Assembly (NCBI GenBank): GCA_004299305.1
Contig: SCPZ01000136.1
Span: 1 to 48,942, forward strand
Length of the DNA stretch: 48,942 nucleotides
Source of the DNA: Methylobacter sp.
Lineage (GTDB): Bacteria; Pseudomonadota; Gammaproteobacteria; Methylococcales; Methylomonadaceae
Reading direction: 5' to 3'
Both the position numbers and the translations under genes were made by a program. The notes under the pieces are model-generated. The model was not told where the DNA came from and did no database searches. It saw nothing but the letters and a program-made list of their open reading frames with translations. Positions 26,484 through 34,647 of this stretch are shown here, one piece after another; position 1 is the first letter of the stretch, and each line of letters begins with the position of its first letter.

Positions 26484-26710
26484 GGAATATATTTAGGAAG
26501 AATATAACGCAACTTTTCAGCTATGGTGCTCTACAAGAGCCTTAAAAGTTAGGTTAATAATATCAATAAAGATTGCAACATAAAATGTGACATATTGTCG
26601 CAGCTGTGTATTGTTAATTGATAGTTATAGTTAAAAATCCAATAATGTACTTAAATACACTGGTTTTCTTATTCTAAGCCACTTCTACAACGCACTGTTT
26701 TTATAGAAAA

Positions 26711-28093
26711 ATGCTCTCATACGCCGCACCTAAATCAGAATTTTCTGCCCGACAAAACCTAAAATGGCTATTTATTCTCAGAAACTTGATGATACTCAGC
26801 GAGGTGATGCTTATTGTTTTATCCGTATACGGTCTCAATATCCGCCTGCCGGAGCAGCCGCTCTGGCTGGTGGTATTGTCGATAATCGTCGTTAATATTT
26901 ATACCTCGATACGCTTGGAGACAGAGGAACCCGTTACGGAGTTGGAAATTTTTTCCCAATTAGTCATTGACGTGTTTGGCATCACCGCATTGCTGTACCT
27001 GACCGGCGGCGCATCGAACCCTATTACCTGGGTATTCCTGTTACCACTGATTATTACAGCCATCATGCTGCACCAATCATACGCCTGGTATATGGTGATT
27101 TTAACCACATCCATGTATACGGCATTGATGGCCTACAATATTCCGCTGCCGTCGATAGAACCGCACATGCCCAATCCGGAAATGCGCTATTCCGATACCA
27201 AGAATTATGAGCTGTTGCAACAGGTTCACGCCATGAGCGACACCCATTATTTTAATCTTCATATCTTCGGCATGTGGTTCGGTTTTGTATTTAGCGCCGG
27301 TTTAGTCGCATTTTTTGTGGTCGAACTGGCTAAAACGCTTAAGGCCCAGGAACGAAATCTGGCGGAAGCCAGGGAAAATTCGTTAAGAGATGAGCGCGTT
27401 ATCGCATTAGGCACCTTGGCTGCCAGCGCCGCCCACGATATGGGAACGCCATTAGGCACTGTTGCTATTGTGGCTCATGAACTTGAGCAAGAGTACCCTA
27501 TCCATCGTTTCCCTGATTTGCACGAGAAATTGTTGATCATGCAACAACAGATTAACCGGTGCAAAACTGCGTTATCGGTGATGTCGGCCTCCGCCGGTGA
27601 AATGCGCGCCGAATCCGGTAGCGCGATGCTGCTGACCGATTATATTGATGAAGTCATTAATCAATGGCGCACTCACAAACCGGGGGCAAAGCTATGCTTT
27701 TTCATCGACCCTGATGTTGCAATGCAGGCAAAAATCATTGCTGAATTAACGCTGACCCACTCGATTATTAACATTTTAAATAATGCCGCTGAAGCATCCC
27801 CGCCGGAAAAGGGCATTGAATTTCACGCGTCATGGGATTCAAACCACGCCATTATTAAAATCAAGGATTTTGGCCCCGGACTGCCTCCTGAATTAATCAA
27901 TTTTGCCGGTAAACAACCCGTTATCAGTAAAAAACGCGGCTTGGGAGTGGGTCTATTCTTAGCCTATTCCACGATTAATCGCTTAGGCGGTAAAATCAGC
28001 CTTAACAATAGCCAGTCGGGCGGCGCCTGTGTGGAAATTACCCTACCCCTTTTAAATACAGAGAACCCTAATGCCAACCCAGGAAATGGATAA
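26711..28093 (+). CDS. regB: Redox-sensing histidine kinase RegB/PrrB type
   Basis: RegB-type kinases sense quinone redox state and aerobic electron flow and phosphorylate RegA. The 460-residue protein has about six membrane helices in residues 20-215. It has the ubiquinone-site motif GGASNPITWVFLLPL. The phospho-accepting His242 is in AASAAHDMGTPLGT. A cysteine at 284 (QINRCKTAL) sits where the RegB redox-active Cys lies. An ATPase domain follows with N (INILNNAAEA), G1 (IKDFGPGLPPE) and G2 (RGLGVGLFLA) boxes. It overlaps regA by 23 bases, so the pair is coexpressed. Some groups call these PrrB or ActS. Confidence 0.9.
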   Translation: MLSYAAPKSEFSARQNLKWLFILRNLMILSEVMLIVLSVYGLNIRLPEQPLWLVVLSIIVVNIYTSIRLETEEPVTELEIFSQLVIDVFGITALLYLTGGASNPITWVFLLPLIITAIMLHQSYAWYMVILTTSMYTALMAYNIPLPSIEPHMPNPEMRYSDTKNYELLQQVHAMSDTHYFNLHIFGMWFGFVFSAGLVAFFVVELAKTLKAQERNLAEARENSLRDERVIALGTLAASAAHDMGTPLGTVAIVAHELEQEYPIHRFPDLHEKLLIMQQQINRCKTALSVMSASAGEMRAESGSAMLLTDYIDEVINQWRTHKPGAKLCFFIDPDVAMQAKIIAELTLTHSIINILNNAAEASPPEKGIEFHASWDSNHAIIKIKDFGPGLPPELINFAGKQPVISKKRGLGVGLFLAYSTINRLGGKISLNNSQSGGACVEITLPLLNTENPNANPGNG

Positions 28094-28619
28094 ACCACGG
28101 CTGTTGCTGGTGGATGATGATGAAACTTTTTGCAAAGTGCTTAAGAGCGCATTGGAAAAAAGAAATTACGAGGTACTGGTCGCTAACGATGTTAAAGACG
28201 GAATATCATTTGCCGAACGCTATTTGCCTGAGTATGCGGTGATTGATTTACGTATCGGCCATGAGTCCGGCCTGGAACTGGTGAAGAAACTGATCTCTTT
28301 GGATGATAATACCACTTGCGTAATGTTAACCGGCTTCGCCAGTATTGCGACAGCGGTTGAGGCTATAAAACTGGGCGCCACGCATTATTTAACCAAACCG
28401 GCCAATGCGGATGAAATTGTCAATGCCCTGCATAAAAATGAAGGCGACTCATCGGTCTCGATCAGTGAGAACCCGCTATCAGTAAAGCGCCTGGAATGGG
28501 AGCATCTACAAAAAGTATTGATGCAGCACGACGGCAATATTTCGGCCGCTGCCAGGGCGTTAAACATGCACAGACGCACCTTACAAAGAAAACTGGATAA
28601 AAAACCGGTCAGGGAATAG
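28071..28619 (+). CDS. regA: Response regulator RegA/PrrA type
   Basis: This is the transcriptional partner of RegB. The receiver domain starts PRLLLVDDDETFCKVL; its phospho-acceptor Asp lies in YAVIDLRIGHESG, and the conserved Thr and Lys follow in VMLTGFAS and YLTKPAN. The C-terminal ~45 residues are a Fis-type helix-turn-helix (GNISAAARALNMHRRTLQRKL), nearly the wording found in RegA proteins. The length of 182 residues is usual. The start may be the ATG at 28071 or the in-frame ATG at 28086. Target genes cannot be read from the window. Confidence 0.92.
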   Translation: MPTQEMDKPRLLLVDDDETFCKVLKSALEKRNYEVLVANDVKDGISFAERYLPEYAVIDLRIGHESGLELVKKLISLDDNTTCVMLTGFASIATAVEAIKLGATHYLTKPANADEIVNALHKNEGDSSVSISENPLSVKRLEWEHLQKVLMQHDGNISAAARALNMHRRTLQRKLDKKPVRE

Positions 28620-28647
28620 ATCGATTCGCAATAAATAAAATATCCGA

Positions 28648-28727
28648 CTTCCAACTTAAGCTGGGACAGATAACATCCCTTCAAGGGATGTTATCTGTAA
28701 AATCGTCCTACTTTAAACTGGAAGACA
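28648..28727. repeat. 80-bp dispersed palindromic element, copy 2
   Basis: This is an inverted copy of 2429-2508, with the same 33-base palindrome at 28666-28698 (the one central base differs) and nearly the same flanks. It lies 29 bases after regA and could double as a terminator, although no U tract follows the palindrome directly. Confidence 0.8.
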
Positions 28728-28753
28728 AATATCCCTATTTTTTACGACTTACC

Positions 28754-29794
28754 TTAGCTATCCTTTTCCAACAGCTGGATTTTTTCTTCCAGCATTTTTA
28801 CCCTTTTTAACAGCTCAGGCAATTTACTGATTGCGATCTGCTCTTTATAAGCCGTCTTCTTGTCTTTAGCCGGACTGCCGAAAACCTGCGCACCGGCCTT
28901 GACATCGCCTGCCACGCCGGAACGCGCCATGACGACTGCGCCACTGCCAATCGTAACATGGTCGGCAATGCCCGAGCTTCCTGCCAAAATCGCATAATCT
29001 TCAATATTGCAGGAACCGGACACCCCCGTTAAGCCGCACATAATTACATTTTTGCCGACTTTATTATTGTGCCCAATCTGCACCAGGTTATCGATTTTAC
29101 TGCCCGCCCCTATTGAGGTGCTGCCCAATGCGCCCCTGTCTATGCAGGTATTAGCGCCAATCTCGACATTATCTTCAATAACCACATTACCAACCTGAGG
29201 GACTTTGACATGCTGGTTATTCCTGAATTTATAACCGAAACCGTCAGCGCCAATAATGGCTCCCGAATGGATAATGACATTATTGCCCACGACCACATCA
29301 TCGTAAATAACGGCATAAGGGTAAATACGACAGTTTTTGCCTACTTTTACATTTCTGCCAATATAGGCGCCTGCATGTATTTCGCTGGCATCGCCTATGC
29401 TTGAGTTCTCGCCAATTACCGCGTAAGGCCCGATATACAACTCATTGCCCAAAGTCACATTCGCTTCAAGCACTGCCTGCGGCGCAATTTGCCGCGCATA
29501 AATTCTGGCGGGATGCAGCAATTCGACTGCTTTGATAAAGCTGAGCTCCGGGTCGGCGCAAACCAACAGCGCCATGTTTTCAGGAACCTGCTCAACACCA
29601 AAACCTTCGGCAATAAAACAGGCGGAAGCCGTTGAATCCTTAATATGCCGGGTATAGCGACTATTGGTCAGCTGGGTAACCTGCCCCTGGTGTGCAGAGG
29701 TAATATCCGCCGCTGCATGGATGGTTGCCGATGGATCGCCGCCTTCAATCCGCGCACCACAAAAATCGGCAAGTTCTTTTAATATAATCGGCAT
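28754..29794 (-). CDS. lpxD: UDP-3-O-(3-hydroxyacyl)glucosamine N-acyltransferase
   Basis: LpxD adds the second hydroxyacyl chain in lipid A synthesis. The 346-residue protein has an N-terminal uridine-binding domain. A long left-handed beta-helix of hexapeptide repeats follows (for example [22 protein letters not shown]). The catalytic His is in [15 protein letters not shown]-terminal helix ([21 protein letters not shown]) is typical. I choose the ATG read at 29794 ([16 protein letters not shown]); the longer frame adds 15 unrelated residues. No other lipid A genes are adjacent, so it stands apart from the usual lpxD-fabZ-lpxA block. Confidence 0.94.
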   Translation of the reverse strand: MPIILKELADFCGARIEGGDPSATIHAAADITSAHQGQVTQLTNSRYTRHIKDSTASACFIAEGFGVEQVPENMALLVCADPELSFIKAVELLHPARIYARQIAPQAVLEANVTLGNELYIGPYAVIGENSSIGDASEIHAGAYIGRNVKVGKNCRIYPYAVIYDDVVVGNNVIIHSGAIIGADGFGYKFRNNQHVKVPQVGNVVIEDNVEIGANTCIDRGALGSTSIGAGSKIDNLVQIGHNNKVGKNVIMCGLTGVSGSCNIEDYAILAGSSGIADHVTIGSGAVVMARSGVAGDVKAGAQVFGSPAKDKKTAYKEQIAISKLPELLKRVKMLEEKIQLLEKDS

Positions 29795-29871
29795 AGTCGT
29801 CTCTGCTGTTATTCTAAATAGCGCCAAAACAGTCGGCACCTTGTTGAAAATATAGGTTTAGTGTAACAAAT

Positions 29872-30369
29872 CTAAGTAACAACCACATTACCTGTATCGC
29901 GCTGCCAGTGTCCCGACTTACCGCCCTCTTTTTCCAATAATCGGACCGACTGGATAACCATGCCCCTATCGACGGCTTTGCACATGTCGTAAATGGTAAG
30001 CAGGGTAATCTGCGTGGCATTTAGCGCTTCCATTTCCACGCCGGTTTGTCCGTTGGTTTTTACGGTGGTTTGGCAGCGTATCCGATTGCGGTCGATTTCT
30101 GCGCTCAGCTTGATTTCCACATGCGTTAAAGGCAGCGGATGACAAAGCGGAATCAACTCCGCCGTTTTTTTGCTGGCCATGATGCCCGCTATTCTCGCTA
30201 TAGCCAGCACATCGCCTTTTTTGTGTCCGCCGTCTACAATCAGCTTGAGCGTAGACGGCAGCATCTCGATATAGCCTTCAGTAACGGCGGTACGCTGGGT
30301 GATTGCTTTTTCGCCAACGTCAACCATGTGAGCTTCGCCGGATTGATTAAAGTGGGTTAATGCGGTCAT
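29872..30369 (-). CDS. moaC: Cyclic pyranopterin monophosphate synthase MoaC
   Basis: MoaC works with MoaA in the first step of molybdenum cofactor synthesis, making cyclic pyranopterin monophosphate from the MoaA product. The 165-residue protein has the family opening [18 protein letters not shown]. The active-site region is [20 protein letters not shown], and [24 protein letters not shown] follows with the conserved Lys and Asp. It is divergent from moaD-moaE across a 177-base gap. No moaA or moaB is seen in the window. Confidence 0.96.
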   Translation of the reverse strand: MTALTHFNQSGEAHMVDVGEKAITQRTAVTEGYIEMLPSTLKLIVDGGHKKGDVLAIARIAGIMASKKTAELIPLCHPLPLTHVEIKLSAEIDRNRIRCQTTVKTNGQTGVEMEALNATQITLLTIYDMCKAVDRGMVIQSVRLLEKEGGKSGHWQRDTGNVVVT

Positions 30370-30546
30370 TTTTCTGTAAAATTATCAGGGAAAGAGGCGG
30401 ATACTATGGTTACCGGCTTGAGCCGTTCGTGGCGACGTCTTCTCCTATTTATTATAACAACTGCCGGTTAAGAAAACTAAAAGGCAACCGGTCTCCTCTA
30501 CAATGCACCTTGCACCTATTTTATTTTTGTAACCGAGTGAATCACT

Positions 30547-30783
30547 ATGTCAATTAAGGTTCGTTATTTTGCCAGCTTGAAAGAAAATATCGGTCGCTCG
30601 GAAGACAACCTGGAGTTTGTTGCAGACTTGGCTACAGTCGACGATGTCTGGCGCTATGCCAACCCCGATAAAGCATTGCCGAATAATTGTTTGGCGGCGG
30701 TCAATATGGACTATGTCGACTTGAATAGCGCAGTTAAAGACGGCGATGAAGTGGCTTTTTTTCCGCCGGTGACCGGAGGCTGA
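30547..30783 (+). CDS. moaD: Molybdopterin synthase sulfur carrier subunit MoaD
   Basis: This is the small ubiquitin-like subunit whose C-terminal thiocarboxylate delivers sulfur to MoaE. The 78-residue protein begins MSIKVRYFASLKENIGRSED and ends FFPPVTGG, the required Gly-Gly tail. It is separated from moaE by one base, so the two are translated from one message. No molybdenum-cofactor riboswitch is evident in the 177 bases before it. Confidence 0.95.
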   Translation: MSIKVRYFASLKENIGRSEDNLEFVADLATVDDVWRYANPDKALPNNCLAAVNMDYVDLNSAVKDGDEVAFFPPVTGG

Positions 30784-30784
30784 C

Positions 30785-31234
30785 ATGCAGATAAAAATTT
30801 GCCCGGATTTTTTTGATCCCTGGCAAGAAATTCAGGCGTATCAACATTCGGCACAGGACATGGCCGGTAAGTTTGGCGCAACCGGCATTTTTATCGGCAC
30901 CATGCGCGATTTTAATGAAGGCGACGATGTTCAAGGGATGACACTGGAACATTATCCCGGCATGACCGAAAAACAACTGGAAAAAATCGTTACCGAAGCC
31001 TTGCAACAATGGCCGGTTCTTGATGCTTTGGTGGTACACAGGGTGGGCAACATTCTGCCTAACGAACCGATTGTATTGGTAGCGGTATGGACATCGCACC
31101 GTGGCGATGCTTTTGATGCGAGCCGATACATCATCGAAGCATTAAAGTCGAGGGCGCCTTTCTGGAAAAAAGAACTGTTGCAATCTCAAGCCGAGCGGTG
31201 GCTGACAAAAAATACTCCCGGTTCATTTGGGTAG
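30785..31234 (+). CDS. moaE: Molybdopterin synthase catalytic subunit MoaE
   Basis: This is the catalytic partner of MoaD that converts cyclic pyranopterin monophosphate to molybdopterin. The 149-residue protein has the diagnostic MTLEHYPGMTEKQLEKIV, HRVGNILPNEPIVLVAVWTSHRGDAF and the active-site Lys segment LKSRAPFWKKE. The start is the ATG at 30785, immediately after the moaD stop. It is followed by a repeat-filled intergenic region that begins after the stop. Confidence 0.96.
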   Translation: MQIKICPDFFDPWQEIQAYQHSAQDMAGKFGATGIFIGTMRDFNEGDDVQGMTLEHYPGMTEKQLEKIVTEALQQWPVLDALVVHRVGNILPNEPIVLVAVWTSHRGDAFDASRYIIEALKSRAPFWKKELLQSQAERWLTKNTPGSFG

Positions 31235-31402
31235 TGTTCGCAGGTTCCCAAGCTCCAGCTCTCATCTTCATACACATCCTGCAACCTCCCACCTGTTCAG
31301 AACGTTGCAAGTTAGACCTTCCAGGTTTTAAAAACCTGGAAGGTCCGCCATCGGCATGTTTCTCGCAGGGTTCAAATATAGTGGCGTCGTCAAAACGTTT
31401 AA
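31235..31402. repeat. Intergenic repeats after moaE
   Basis: The first part (31235-31280, with TTCCCAAGCTCCAGCTCTC) resembles 48780-48812 near the right end of the window. A 29-base palindrome at 31316-31344 (ACCTTCCAGGTTTT with its complement) follows but lacks a T run. No gene is seen. Confidence 0.6.
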
Positions 31403-31781
31403 GACGGGGTTACAAACCCATACGCGCCAACTTAACATCCATAATATGCCGATTTATAGAGCAAGCCGTCATGTCGGCAGGGCTTACCACCTAGCACTTT
31501 GTTTAAATAGCACGTCATACCGGCATGGACTGCCGGTATCCAGAACACATGGATGTGATCTAAGGAATGAGCACGAAATAACTTAGGCAAGTTGCCAATA
31601 GTCGGAGTGCAGGCTTTGCCTGCATGCGCAAGCAAAGCTTGCACTCCTGCCGCACACAGTTGTCCACTTTATTTCATACTCGTTCCTAAGCTTGCCATCC
31701 CTGGCTTCTGGATCCCGGCAATCCCTGCCGGAATGACGATGTTTTTCCTTAAGTTGGCGCGTATGGGTTACAAACCCCGTC
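31403..31781. mobile_element. Four-level nested inverted-repeat element
   Basis: Outer arms CCCATACGCGCCAACTTAA (31417-31435) and the exact complement (31749-31767) are extended by GACGGGG and CCCCGTC. Within them are arms CGTCATACCGGC...CCAG (31513-31543) and CTGGATCCCGGC...ATGACG (31708-31738). Within those lies a 125-bp copy of the AGGAATGAGC element (31563-31687). At the centre is a GGAGTGCAGGC hairpin (31604-31647). Each level has its own arms, as if four elements inserted in turn. There is no coding capacity. Confidence 0.78.
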
Positions 31782-31812
31782 TCGTATGAGGGGGTTAAGC
31801 AAATAACAAAAA

Positions 31813-32325
31813 TCACTGTCCGCTACGCACTAACCGAACATAGAGATTGTGGTTCTTAGCGCCCCAATAGTCGTTACCATAGTGGAAGTAGACGATCCAC
31901 GCGTAGATATTATAGTTAGCAATCGGCGAGGAAGACCAAAAACTATCGCCGGTTGCATTGGGAAACGCCGTTAGATTTATTGCAGGATCATAACAGCGAC
32001 TTTCAACTAAGGATTGCAGCTCTTTTAGATTAGGCAAACGCCAATCATTTTTTCCTGCAAACACCGCGCTTTCAGCGCTTTGTAAGGCGCTTGGCCAGTT
32101 GTAAGGTTGTGCGGAACCGGTGCAGACGCCGTTATGCCATGTTTGCCCCAATGAGCAACGCATCCAGGTTAAAACGGTTTTATTATCAAGCACCGTGCCA
32201 TCCGCGTTCACGGTGTAACGGCTGTCCGGCGCATCGGCAATAATATGGGGATTACAGGTTTGGGCGACACTTACCTGTGCATGGATTAATAGACAAAAAT
32301 ACAGGCTTAGCTTAAGTCGTTTCAT
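31813..32325 (-). CDS. Secreted DUF1566 (Lcl C-terminal) protein with a putative DGR variable region
   Basis: The 170-residue protein starts at the ATG read at 32325, with a signal peptide (KLSLYFCLLIHAQVSVAQ). It is almost only a DUF1566 domain: TVLDNKTVLTWMRCSLGQTW, NDWRLPNLKELQSLVESRCYDP, FWSSSP, AWIVYF and a YVRLVRSGQ end. DUF1566 has a C-type-lectin-like ligand-binding fold and is found in secreted proteins and in some targets of diversity-generating retroelements. The last 43 codons (31813-31941) match the neighbouring gene without a gap but differ almost only at codon positions 1 and 2. A hairpin (AACCCC...GGGGTT, about 31773-31796) lies just past the stop. Its ligand is unknown. Confidence 0.8.
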   Translation of the reverse strand: MKRLKLSLYFCLLIHAQVSVAQTCNPHIIADAPDSRYTVNADGTVLDNKTVLTWMRCSLGQTWHNGVCTGSAQPYNWPSALQSAESAVFAGKNDWRLPNLKELQSLVESRCYDPAINLTAFPNATGDSFWSSSPIANYNIYAWIVYFHYGNDYWGAKNHNLYVRLVRSGQ

Positions 32326-32392
32326 AAAATATCCTCCGAAGGACAAAAATTAAAGGGCGCGATGGATTTAGGAAGTTAAGCAAATAACAAAA

Positions 32393-33424
32393 TCACTGTC
32401 CGCTACGCACTAACCGGACATAATCACCGTAGTCCTTACCGTCCAAACCGCCGCCACCATCGTAGAAATAGACGATCCAAGCGCTGCTACTATCGTAAGC
32501 AAGCGAGGAGGAAGACCAAAACCGAGCGTTTTTTACAGTGTTTGGGAAATATCTCGTGTTAATGGCTGGCTTATAACGGCTGTAATCAACAATCGAATGT
32601 AGCTCTGCTTGTCTAGGTATTCGCCAGTCCTTATAACCACACCAACCCGCCGCATTCACGGCTTTGACGTATGCATCGGTATCGCAGGCGCTGGTACTGC
32701 CGCAAGAACCGCCATTTTGTGCGCCCACATTACCGCCGTTTTTGCTGTTGTCGGGTTCATACCAGCTATAACGCCAATTTTTATCGTGTAAACCGTTGTC
32801 ATCGGTTTTTACTTCCCACATCAACCCGGTCACGTTGTCTTTGACACAGTTCCAAGTCTTGGCATTTGCCGCTAATGCCGCACCGGTACTACTGATTTTA
32901 GTGAAGTCAAACCCGGCATGGCCGTTGCTGTTATTACTTTTTGCAATATCTCGCCCTGATTCGGCATCCTGATTGGGATAACCGTCTACAGGACAAGGCA
33001 GCTTATTGTTAGCGCCGTCTGAACAGGTGGTAATACCGGTGTCGTTAAGGCCGTAGGCTTTGTTGGGGATGGGAATGGCATCGATAGTCGCGCTGATCTC
33101 CAGTGTATCCACGCTATTCTCAGCTAAAACACGAAAATAGTATTTTTTGCCGTTGGTCAACTTGCCAATTACAAGCCTTGTTTTAGTTATATCTTGCCAT
33201 GTACCATCTGCGTAATTCAGGCAATTGTTAATATCGCTAATGGTCTCTGTGGCATAACAAACGCCGTAATTCGTTGCACTGGTTAACCTGCCCCATTGCA
33301 AGGTGACTTGTTGATCGCCGGTAGTCGCTTTAAGCGCTAAGGCCGCAACAGACGTGATCGGGTAACTCAGCGAAAAGAATAGTAAAACGGCGTAACTCAA
33401 TGCGCGAACGGGATGTTTAAACAT
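32393..33424 (-). CDS. Secreted fibronectin-III plus DUF1566 protein with a putative DGR variable region
   Basis: From the ATG read at 33424 the protein has 343 residues. It has a signal peptide to about residue 28, then a fibronectin type III-like domain (~30-120; KATTGDQQVTLQWGRLTSATNYGVCY ... GKKYYFRVLAENS). A full DUF1566 domain (~140-343) follows, with DNVTGLMWEVKTDDNGLHD, DWRIPRQAELHSIVDYSRYKP, FWSSSS, AWIVYF and YVRLVRSGQ. The last 129 coding bases (32393-32521) and about 18 bases past the stop match the downstream gene in the manner described there. It lies just upstream of the shorter gene on the same strand. An ATG at 33439 is an alternative start. The role is probably extracellular binding. 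Confidence 0.82.
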   Translation of the reverse strand: MFKHPVRALSYAVLLFFSLSYPITSVAALALKATTGDQQVTLQWGRLTSATNYGVCYATETISDINNCLNYADGTWQDITKTRLVIGKLTNGKKYYFRVLAENSVDTLEISATIDAIPIPNKAYGLNDTGITTCSDGANNKLPCPVDGYPNQDAESGRDIAKSNNSNGHAGFDFTKISSTGAALAANAKTWNCVKDNVTGLMWEVKTDDNGLHDKNWRYSWYEPDNSKNGGNVGAQNGGSCGSTSACDTDAYVKAVNAAGWCGYKDWRIPRQAELHSIVDYSRYKPAINTRYFPNTVKNARFWSSSSLAYDSSSAWIVYFYDGGGGLDGKDYGDYVRLVRSGQ

Positions 33425-33475
33425 GTTGGGCTGCCTCATTATTTTGTAGTGGACACGTAGCGCTTTTGACCGCAC

Positions 33476-33849
33476 TGCGTGCTGTAAGAGAGTACAAGAA
33501 GCTGTTTTTGTACCCCGAAAGTAAGGTAAATCAGTGTAAATGCCCGATTAAATCGCCCCTGGGCAGTTATCTCCAATTGCGGGCACACTACGCGCCACAT
33601 GAGCAGCACAATAACATCATTGTTGTGCATTAAAAATAAAAAATGTCCCAGCTTGATTCAATTAATGTAAAAAAGTCGCTCCACGTTTTACGCTCCGGCG
33701 TGGGAACGCAGAAGGATTTTTTTGTTATAATTTGATGAGGAATTGAGGTAACCCGCTGTTCATCTGTGAATATCGGTGTCAATCTGTGGCTCATAAATTA
33801 TTTAAGACCATTAATGAATAAAACAAAAAAAGCAGTAAAGATGTAAAAC
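33476..33849. other. Intergenic region between the DUF1566 pair and murI
   Basis: No convincing gene is present. It includes a CGCTCCACG...GGCGTGGGAACGC repeat-like segment (about 33670-33710). It also includes a stretch related to the ATCTGTG/ATCCGTG dispersed family (33760-33795). A 63-codon frame at 33439-33630 looks non-coding. Confidence 0.5.
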
Positions 33850-34647
33850 ATGAATGCTTCAAATCCCATTGGTGTTTTCGACTCCGGCGTTGGCGGATTA
33901 TCGGTCCTGCATGAGATTCGCAAGGCCTTGCCGGGTGAAAACCTGTTGTATGTGGCGGATTCGGGCCATGCGCCCTATGGCGATAAATCCCGGCAATTTA
34001 TCGAGGCTAGGTCGATTGCCATTAGCGAGTTTTTGGTCAATCAGCACGCCAAGGCCATCGTCGTCGCCTGCAACACCGCAACCGGCGCTGCTATAGCAAC
34101 ATTACGTTCAAGATTCCTTATGCCGATTATTGCGATGGAGCCTGCCGTTAAACCGGCGGTAGAGAACACCAAATCAGGAGTTATCGGCGTTATGGCGACC
34201 AGCCGGACCTTGGCCAGCGATAATTTTGTACGATTGTTTGCGCGCTATAGTGCTGAAGTCGAGATATTGGGCCAAGCCTGTCCGGGACTGGTTGATCAAG
34301 TCGAAGCGGGCGATCTGTCAGGTGACAAAACCCGGTTATTGCTGGAACAGTATGTACTGCCATTATTGGAGCGGGGCGCCGATACTATAGTCTTAGGCTG
34401 TACGCATTACCCGTTTTTAGCGCCGTTGATACAGGATATAGTCGGACCCATGGTGGCGGTCATAGATTCCGCCGCCGCCGTTGCGCGGCAACTGCACCGT
34501 CGGCTTGAAGTGGGTGATTTATTGGCTGATGCGTCCGGCTCTGGGACGGAATTCTTTTGGACCAGCGGCACGCCTAATCAAGCAAAGCCGCTGGTCTCTC
34601 AATTATGGCAGGCAAGCGTCGAAGTATACCACCTGCCTACATGCTGA
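33850..34647 (+). CDS. murI: Glutamate racemase
   Basis: MurI makes D-glutamate for peptidoglycan. The 265-residue protein has the opening IGVFDSGVGGLSVLHEIRKALP and YVADSGHAPYG. Its two catalytic cysteines are Cys74 in VVACNTATGA and Cys184 in VLGCTHYPFL. The ATG at 33850 gives the usual N terminus. Its last 11 bases overlap the end of convergent mtnC. Confidence 0.96.
   Translation: MNASNPIGVFDSGVGGLSVLHEIRKALPGENLLYVADSGHAPYGDKSRQFIEARSIAISEFLVNQHAKAIVVACNTATGAAIATLRSRFLMPIIAMEPAVKPAVENTKSGVIGVMATSRTLASDNFVRLFARYSAEVEILGQACPGLVDQVEAGDLSGDKTRLLLEQYVLPLLERGADTIVLGCTHYPFLAPLIQDIVGPMVAVIDSAAAVARQLHRRLEVGDLLADASGSGTEFFWTSGTPNQAKPLVSQLWQASVEVYHLPTC

Noticed and set aside
30370-30546. Molybdenum cofactor riboswitch between moaC and moaD
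   Set aside because: The gap is short and I could not recognise the conserved stems.
31316-31344. Terminator for moaE
   Set aside because: The palindrome is perfect but has no T run after it and lies 80 bases away among repeats, so it is better treated as repeat.
31813-33424. DGR reverse transcriptase, Avd or template near the DUF1566 genes
   Set aside because: I looked at all frames for a polymerase-like protein and for a second copy of the 3' conserved segment and found neither in the window.
33439-33630. 63-codon frame upstream of the DUF1566 gene
   Set aside because: Composition and wording do not look like protein; it overlaps the likely promoter region.
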